A stretch of DNA of 8,401 bases, from assembly GCA_902783515.1 (NCBI GenBank), contig CACZRK010000313.1:1-8401 (forward strand), written 5' to 3'. The notes under the pieces were generated by a model, which was not told where the DNA came from, ran no database searches, and saw only the letters and a program-made list of their open reading frames with translations. Positions 5,246 through 8,401 of this stretch are shown piece by piece. The translations under genes and the position numbers were made by a program. This DNA comes from an uncultured Coriobacteriaceae bacterium. Its GTDB lineage: Bacteria; Actinomycetota; Coriobacteriia; Coriobacteriales; UMGS124. Numbering within the stretch: the first letter of the stretch is position 1; each line of letters opens with the position of its first letter.

Positions 5246-7294
5246 ATGGCGGACGAGCGCGGACATGACGTGACGATGACGGGCGCCGGCGGCGGCGCGG
5301 GCGGTGGCGGCGCGCGGCGCGGCGCGGGCGACATCCCCACCCCCGCCGCGGACGTCGCGTGCGACGAGGCGCTGCTGGCGCGGGCCAGGACGGCACTGCG
5401 CGAGACGTTCGGCCACGACGACTTCCGCCCCAGCCAGCTGCCGCTCGTGCAGCGCGTGCTCGCCGGCCGCGACGTGCTCGGCGTCATGCCCACCGGCGCC
5501 GGCAAGTCCATGGTCTACCAGATCCCGGCGATCATCCTGCCGGGCACGACCATCGTCGTCTCCCCGCTCATCTCCCTCATGAAGGACCAGGTGGAGGCGC
5601 TTCTCGACGCCGGCGTCGCCGCCTGCTGCCTCACGAGCGCGCAGACCGCCGAGGAGCGCGAGGCGACGCTCGCCCAGGTGCGCGCGGGCGCGTGCAAGCT
5701 CCTCTACGTCGCGCCCGAGCGCCTCGGCGACCAGCGGTTCCTCGCCGTCGCCCGCTCGCTGGAGATCCCGCTGGTCGCGGTGGACGAGGCGCACTGCGTC
5801 TCGCAGTGGGGGCAGGACTTCCGCCCGAGCTACCTGGGGATCGCCGACTTCGTGGCGGGGCTGCCCAGCTGTCCCTGCGTCTGCGCGCTCACGGCAACGG
5901 CAACCGCCCGCGTGCGCGCCGACATCGTGGAGGGCCTGCGGCTGGACGACCCGTTCACGCTCGTGTCCGGCTTTGACCGGCCGAACCTGTACTTCGGCGT
6001 GGAGCGCCCGGAGCCGCGCGACAAGGACGCGTGCCTGCTGCACCTCGTGACCAGGCGCGTGCAGGCGGGGCAGAGCGGCATCGTGTACTGCTCCACGCGC
6101 CGCGCCGTGGAGGACGTCTGCCGCCTGCTGCGCGACCACGGGGTGGCGGCGGGGCGCTACCACGCGGGCCTCGCCGCCGACGAGCGCGCGCAGGCGCAGG
6201 AGGACTTCGCCTACGACCGCACGCCGGTGATCGTCGCGACCAACGCGTTCGGCATGGGGATCGACAAGTCCAACGTGAGCTTCGTCATCCACTACAACAT
6301 GCCCGGCGACCTGGAGAGCTACTACCAGGAGGCGGGGCGCGCGGGGCGCGACGGCGAGCCCGCCGACTGCATCCTGATCTACAACAAGCGCGACGTGGCG
6401 ACGCAGCAGTTCCTCATCTCCAAGTCCTACGACGAGGCGATCGCCAACGGGGTGGACCCGCAGGTCGCGGCCACCACCAGGCAGACCGACAGCGAGCGCC
6501 TGCGGCAGATGACCATCTACTGCACCACGACGGACTGCCTGCGCTCCACGATCCTGCGCTACTTCGGCGAGACGGACGCGCCGTTCCGCTGCGAGCACTG
6601 CTGCAACTGCTCGACGGACTTCACGGTGGAGGACGCCACGGTGGAGGCGCAGAAGGTCATCTCGTGCGTGCTGCGCCTCGCGCAGCGCAACCGCAGCGTC
6701 GGCAAGGCGCTCATCGTGGACATCCTGCGCGGCTCCCGGTCCGAGCGCGTGCTGGGCGCGCACTATGACGAACTCAGCACCTACGGCATCATGGCGGACG
6801 CCTCGGCGCGGCGCGTGCGCTACGTGCTGGACGCGTGCGTGGACCGCGGCCTGCTCGAGGTGAGCGACGACCGCATGCCGACCGTCCACGCGACGCCGGC
6901 GGCCCACGAGTTCCTCCGCACGCGTGCGAGCTTCCAGCTGAAGGTGCCCCGGCGCCTGCCGCGCGTGGCCCCGACGGCCGTCAGCGGCGACCGTCACGGC
7001 GTGTTCGGCACCGGCGGGCGCGGCGGCGCGGGCGCGGGGGCGAGCGCCCCGCTCGACGCGTCCGACTTGGACAACGAGACGCTCGAGCGCCTGCGCCAGG
7101 TCCGCACGCGCCTGGCGCGCGAGGCCGGGGTGCCCGCCTACATCGTGTGCTCCAACGCGACGCTCGTGGACATGTGGCGCCGCGCGCCGCGCACGATGGA
7201 CGAGCTTCTGCAGGTCTCCGGCATCGGCGTCTCCAAGGCACAGAAGTACGGCGCGGCGTTCCTGGCCTGCCTGAACGGTGAGGCCGAGGCGTAG
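5246..7294 (+). CDS. recQ: ATP-dependent DNA helicase RecQ
   Basis: This 3'-5' superfamily 2 helicase unwinds forks, D-loops and recombination intermediates in DNA repair. The 682-aa product has the full RecQ layout: FRPSQ (60-64), motif I PTGAGKS (82-88), motif Ia VVSPLISLMKDQV (104-116), DEAH box (180-183) with the aromatic-rich loop CVSQWGQDFRP (184-194), LTATAT (215-220), VYCSTRR (280-286), VATNAFGMGID (330-340) and QEAGRAGRDG (361-370). The zinc site is Cys431, Cys449, Cys452 and Cys455, followed by a winged-helix RQC region (about 465-555) and an HRDC domain (about 606-680) after a Gly/Arg-rich linker (about 575-600). It is about 70 aa longer than E. coli RecQ, through that linker and a Gly-rich N-terminus (about 12-28). 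The ATG at 5246 has AGGAG 11 nt upstream; in-frame GTG 5270 and ATG 5276 are alternatives. It follows the sulfatase stop by 29 nt, so co-transcription is likely. No motif is broken. Confidence 0.97.
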   Translation: MADERGHDVTMTGAGGGAGGGGARRGAGDIPTPAADVACDEALLARARTALRETFGHDDFRPSQLPLVQRVLAGRDVLGVMPTGAGKSMVYQIPAIILPGTTIVVSPLISLMKDQVEALLDAGVAACCLTSAQTAEEREATLAQVRAGACKLLYVAPERLGDQRFLAVARSLEIPLVAVDEAHCVSQWGQDFRPSYLGIADFVAGLPSCPCVCALTATATARVRADIVEGLRLDDPFTLVSGFDRPNLYFGVERPEPRDKDACLLHLVTRRVQAGQSGIVYCSTRRAVEDVCRLLRDHGVAAGRYHAGLAADERAQAQEDFAYDRTPVIVATNAFGMGIDKSNVSFVIHYNMPGDLESYYQEAGRAGRDGEPADCILIYNKRDVATQQFLISKSYDEAIANGVDPQVAATTRQTDSERLRQMTIYCTTTDCLRSTILRYFGETDAPFRCEHCCNCSTDFTVEDATVEAQKVISCVLRLAQRNRSVGKALIVDILRGSRSERVLGAHYDELSTYGIMADASARRVRYVLDACVDRGLLEVSDDRMPTVHATPAAHEFLRTRASFQLKVPRRLPRVAPTAVSGDRHGVFGTGGRGGAGAGASAPLDASDLDNETLERLRQVRTRLAREAGVPAYIVCSNATLVDMWRRAPRTMDELLQVSGIGVSKAQKYGAAFLACLNGEAEA

Positions 7295-7478
7295 CGCCCG
7301 CGGCGGGGCGGGGCTCACGGGCTACACGGGCCTCTCGACGTGTTGCCGATGCTGCGCCGTCCGTCCCGCGACGGCCCCGTCCGGGCGAAAATGCCCTACC
7401 ATGGCCGGCAGGGCGACACGCGCGACGCCGCGGGCGGGCGGGGCGCGCTGCGCCAGGCACCAATGAGGAGGCTGACAC
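7295..7478 (+). promoter_or_regulatory. Gap after recQ with a weak promoter candidate
   Basis: This 184-nt gap holds a -10-like TACCAT at 7397-7402 without a clear -35. A short dyad GGGC-GAAAAT-GCCC (7383-7396) lies immediately upstream of it. A hairpin GGCGC-GCT-GCGCC (7442-7454) stands 10 nt before the ribosome-binding site of the next gene. No hairpin with a T tract follows recQ, so read-through from recQ into the next gene is possible. Confidence 0.35.
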
Positions 7479-8401
7479 GTGCCCGCTGTCATGACGCACT
7501 ACCTGTTCGGCGAGAAGGCGCTCCCGGCGGTCGACGACATCCTGGGGCTGGACATGGCGCGGCCGGACCTGCGCGAGGCGTACTTCGTGGGGTGCCAGGG
7601 CCCCGACCCGCTCTTCTTCAAGGTGACGGGCATCAGGGCGCCGTCCGTGCGCGCCGTCGGCACGCAGATGCACCGCTGCAGGATGAGCGCCGCGCTCGCC
7701 GCGCTGCGCGACTCGATCGCCTACCTGCACGGCTCGAGCCGGGCGATCGGCATGGCGTTCTGCGCGGGGCAGCTCGCGCACTACCTGCTTGACCGCACGG
7801 CGCACCCGCTGGTGTACGCGCAGGAGTACGGGCTGTGCAGCTCGCCGGACCTCGCCGACGCGCATCACGAGGTGCACGCCCTGATAGAGAGCGACATCGA
7901 CGCCGCGATGCTGCAGCTCATGCACCACACGACCGTGAGCACGCTCGGCCCGCTGGACGCGACGCGCATGTCGGAGCGGGCGCGGCTGGTCGCCGGCATC
8001 CTGGTCACCCACATGGGGCGCCGGGTGTACGGGCGCGACGTCCGCCCCGTCGACTTCGGGCACGCGCTCTCCACGATGCGGCTGTGCTATCGGCTGATCG
8101 AGCCGGCGGGCTCGCGCGACGCGCACCGCATGGGCACGATCGAGCGCGTCTTCCGCAAGCACTCCGAGCTTGAGGCGCTCGCCCACCGCATCGACCTCGG
8201 CGTGCGCACGCCGTCGATGAACCCGGACCACGCGCCGTGGATGAATCCCTTCACCGGCGAGCGCTCGTGCGCGTCGTTCCCGGACCTCTTTGACCATGCC
8301 GTCGATGAGTTCGTGACCTGGCTGCCCGCCTACGCCAGCGGCGTGGGGACGCTGGAGACGGCGCGCGCGATCACCCGCGGGATCGACTACTCCGGGCGGC
8401 A
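7479..8401 (+). CDS. Zinc-dependent phospholipase C family protein (right end missing)
   Basis: The visible 307 residues match the zinc-dependent phospholipase C / P1-nuclease-like helical family (PF00882 type). The protein begins MPAVMTHYLFG with His7 near the N-terminus, followed by GPDPLFF (41-47), QMHR (63-66), GQLAHYLLDRTAHP (97-110, His101, Asp105, His109) and HHEVHALIESDID (129-141, His129, His133, Glu137, Asp141). These residues are the expected metal ligands, by analogy with the spacing in this family. No signal peptide or membrane segment is visible, unlike secreted clostridial phospholipase C, so a cytoplasmic role is likely and its substrate is unknown. GTG at 7479 is chosen because GAGGAGG lies 7 nt upstream; the in-frame ATG at 7491 would be 19 nt away and lose the conserved MPA start. 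The gene continues beyond 8401 without a stop. Confidence 0.85.
   Translation, partial: MPAVMTHYLFGEKALPAVDDILGLDMARPDLREAYFVGCQGPDPLFFKVTGIRAPSVRAVGTQMHRCRMSAALAALRDSIAYLHGSSRAIGMAFCAGQLAHYLLDRTAHPLVYAQEYGLCSSPDLADAHHEVHALIESDIDAAMLQLMHHTTVSTLGPLDATRMSERARLVAGILVTHMGRRVYGRDVRPVDFGHALSTMRLCYRLIEPAGSRDAHRMGTIERVFRKHSELEALAHRIDLGVRTPSMNPDHAPWMNPFTGERSCASFPDLFDHAVDEFVTWLPAYASGVGTLETARAITRGIDYSGR

Noticed and set aside
2949..5396. Long minus-strand open frame (815 codons) opposite the sulfatase gene
   Set aside because: It is antisense to a gene with clear catalytic motifs, is made mostly of Arg, Ala, Gly and Val, and shows no domain. Such shadows are expected where GC is very high.
5189..7318. 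Long minus-strand open frame (709 codons) opposite recQ
   Set aside because: It lies over a complete RecQ with every helicase motif, and its composition is that of a reverse-strand shadow.
6981..8297. Minus-strand open frame (438 codons) opposite the recQ end and the PLC-family gene
   Set aside because: The plus-strand frame carries the conserved HYLLD and HEVHALIESDID motifs and a strong ribosome-binding site; the minus frame has none.

Overview
The window is very GC-rich bacterial DNA holding five protein genes and no visible RNA gene, insertion sequence, CRISPR array or phage gene. The source is probably a high-GC Actinomycetota of the class Coriobacteriia (Olsenella/Atopobium-like). That placement is inferred from the strong GC bias together with a Gram-positive lipoteichoic-acid-type sulfatase, a Corynebacterium/Bacillus-type LysC with an internal beta-subunit start, and a cytoplasmic zinc-PLC-family protein. 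It has not been checked by a search.

Layout. Positions 1-456 carry no gene that can be defended. They hold short tandem repeats, a long run of G tracts, an A7 tract (T7 on the minus strand) and a chain of hairpins downstream of asd. Positions 457-2762 (minus) are a two-gene operon, lysC then asd, 2 nt apart, covering the first two steps of the aspartate pathway towards lysine, threonine, methionine and diaminopimelate. Positions 2763-3137 are a divergent promoter region. Positions 3138-7294 (plus) hold an LTA-synthase-family membrane sulfatase gene followed 29 nt later by recQ, probably one transcript. After a 184-nt gap, a zinc-dependent phospholipase C family gene starts with GTG at 7479 and runs off the right edge.

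Function. lysC-asd feeds the amino acid and cell wall (diaminopimelate) branch. The sulfatase builds or decorates a polyglycerol-phosphate-type envelope polymer on the outer face of the membrane. RecQ acts in DNA recombination and repair, so its pairing with the sulfatase is positional and not an obvious pathway link. The last gene belongs to a widespread but poorly characterised family.

This looks like ordinary core-genome sequence. I found no convincing new multi-gene system. The parts most worth a second look are the repeat and hairpin cluster at 51-458, the internal lysC start, the small dyad and direct repeats in the divergent promoter region, and a duplicated 11-bp ribosome-binding unit before recQ.
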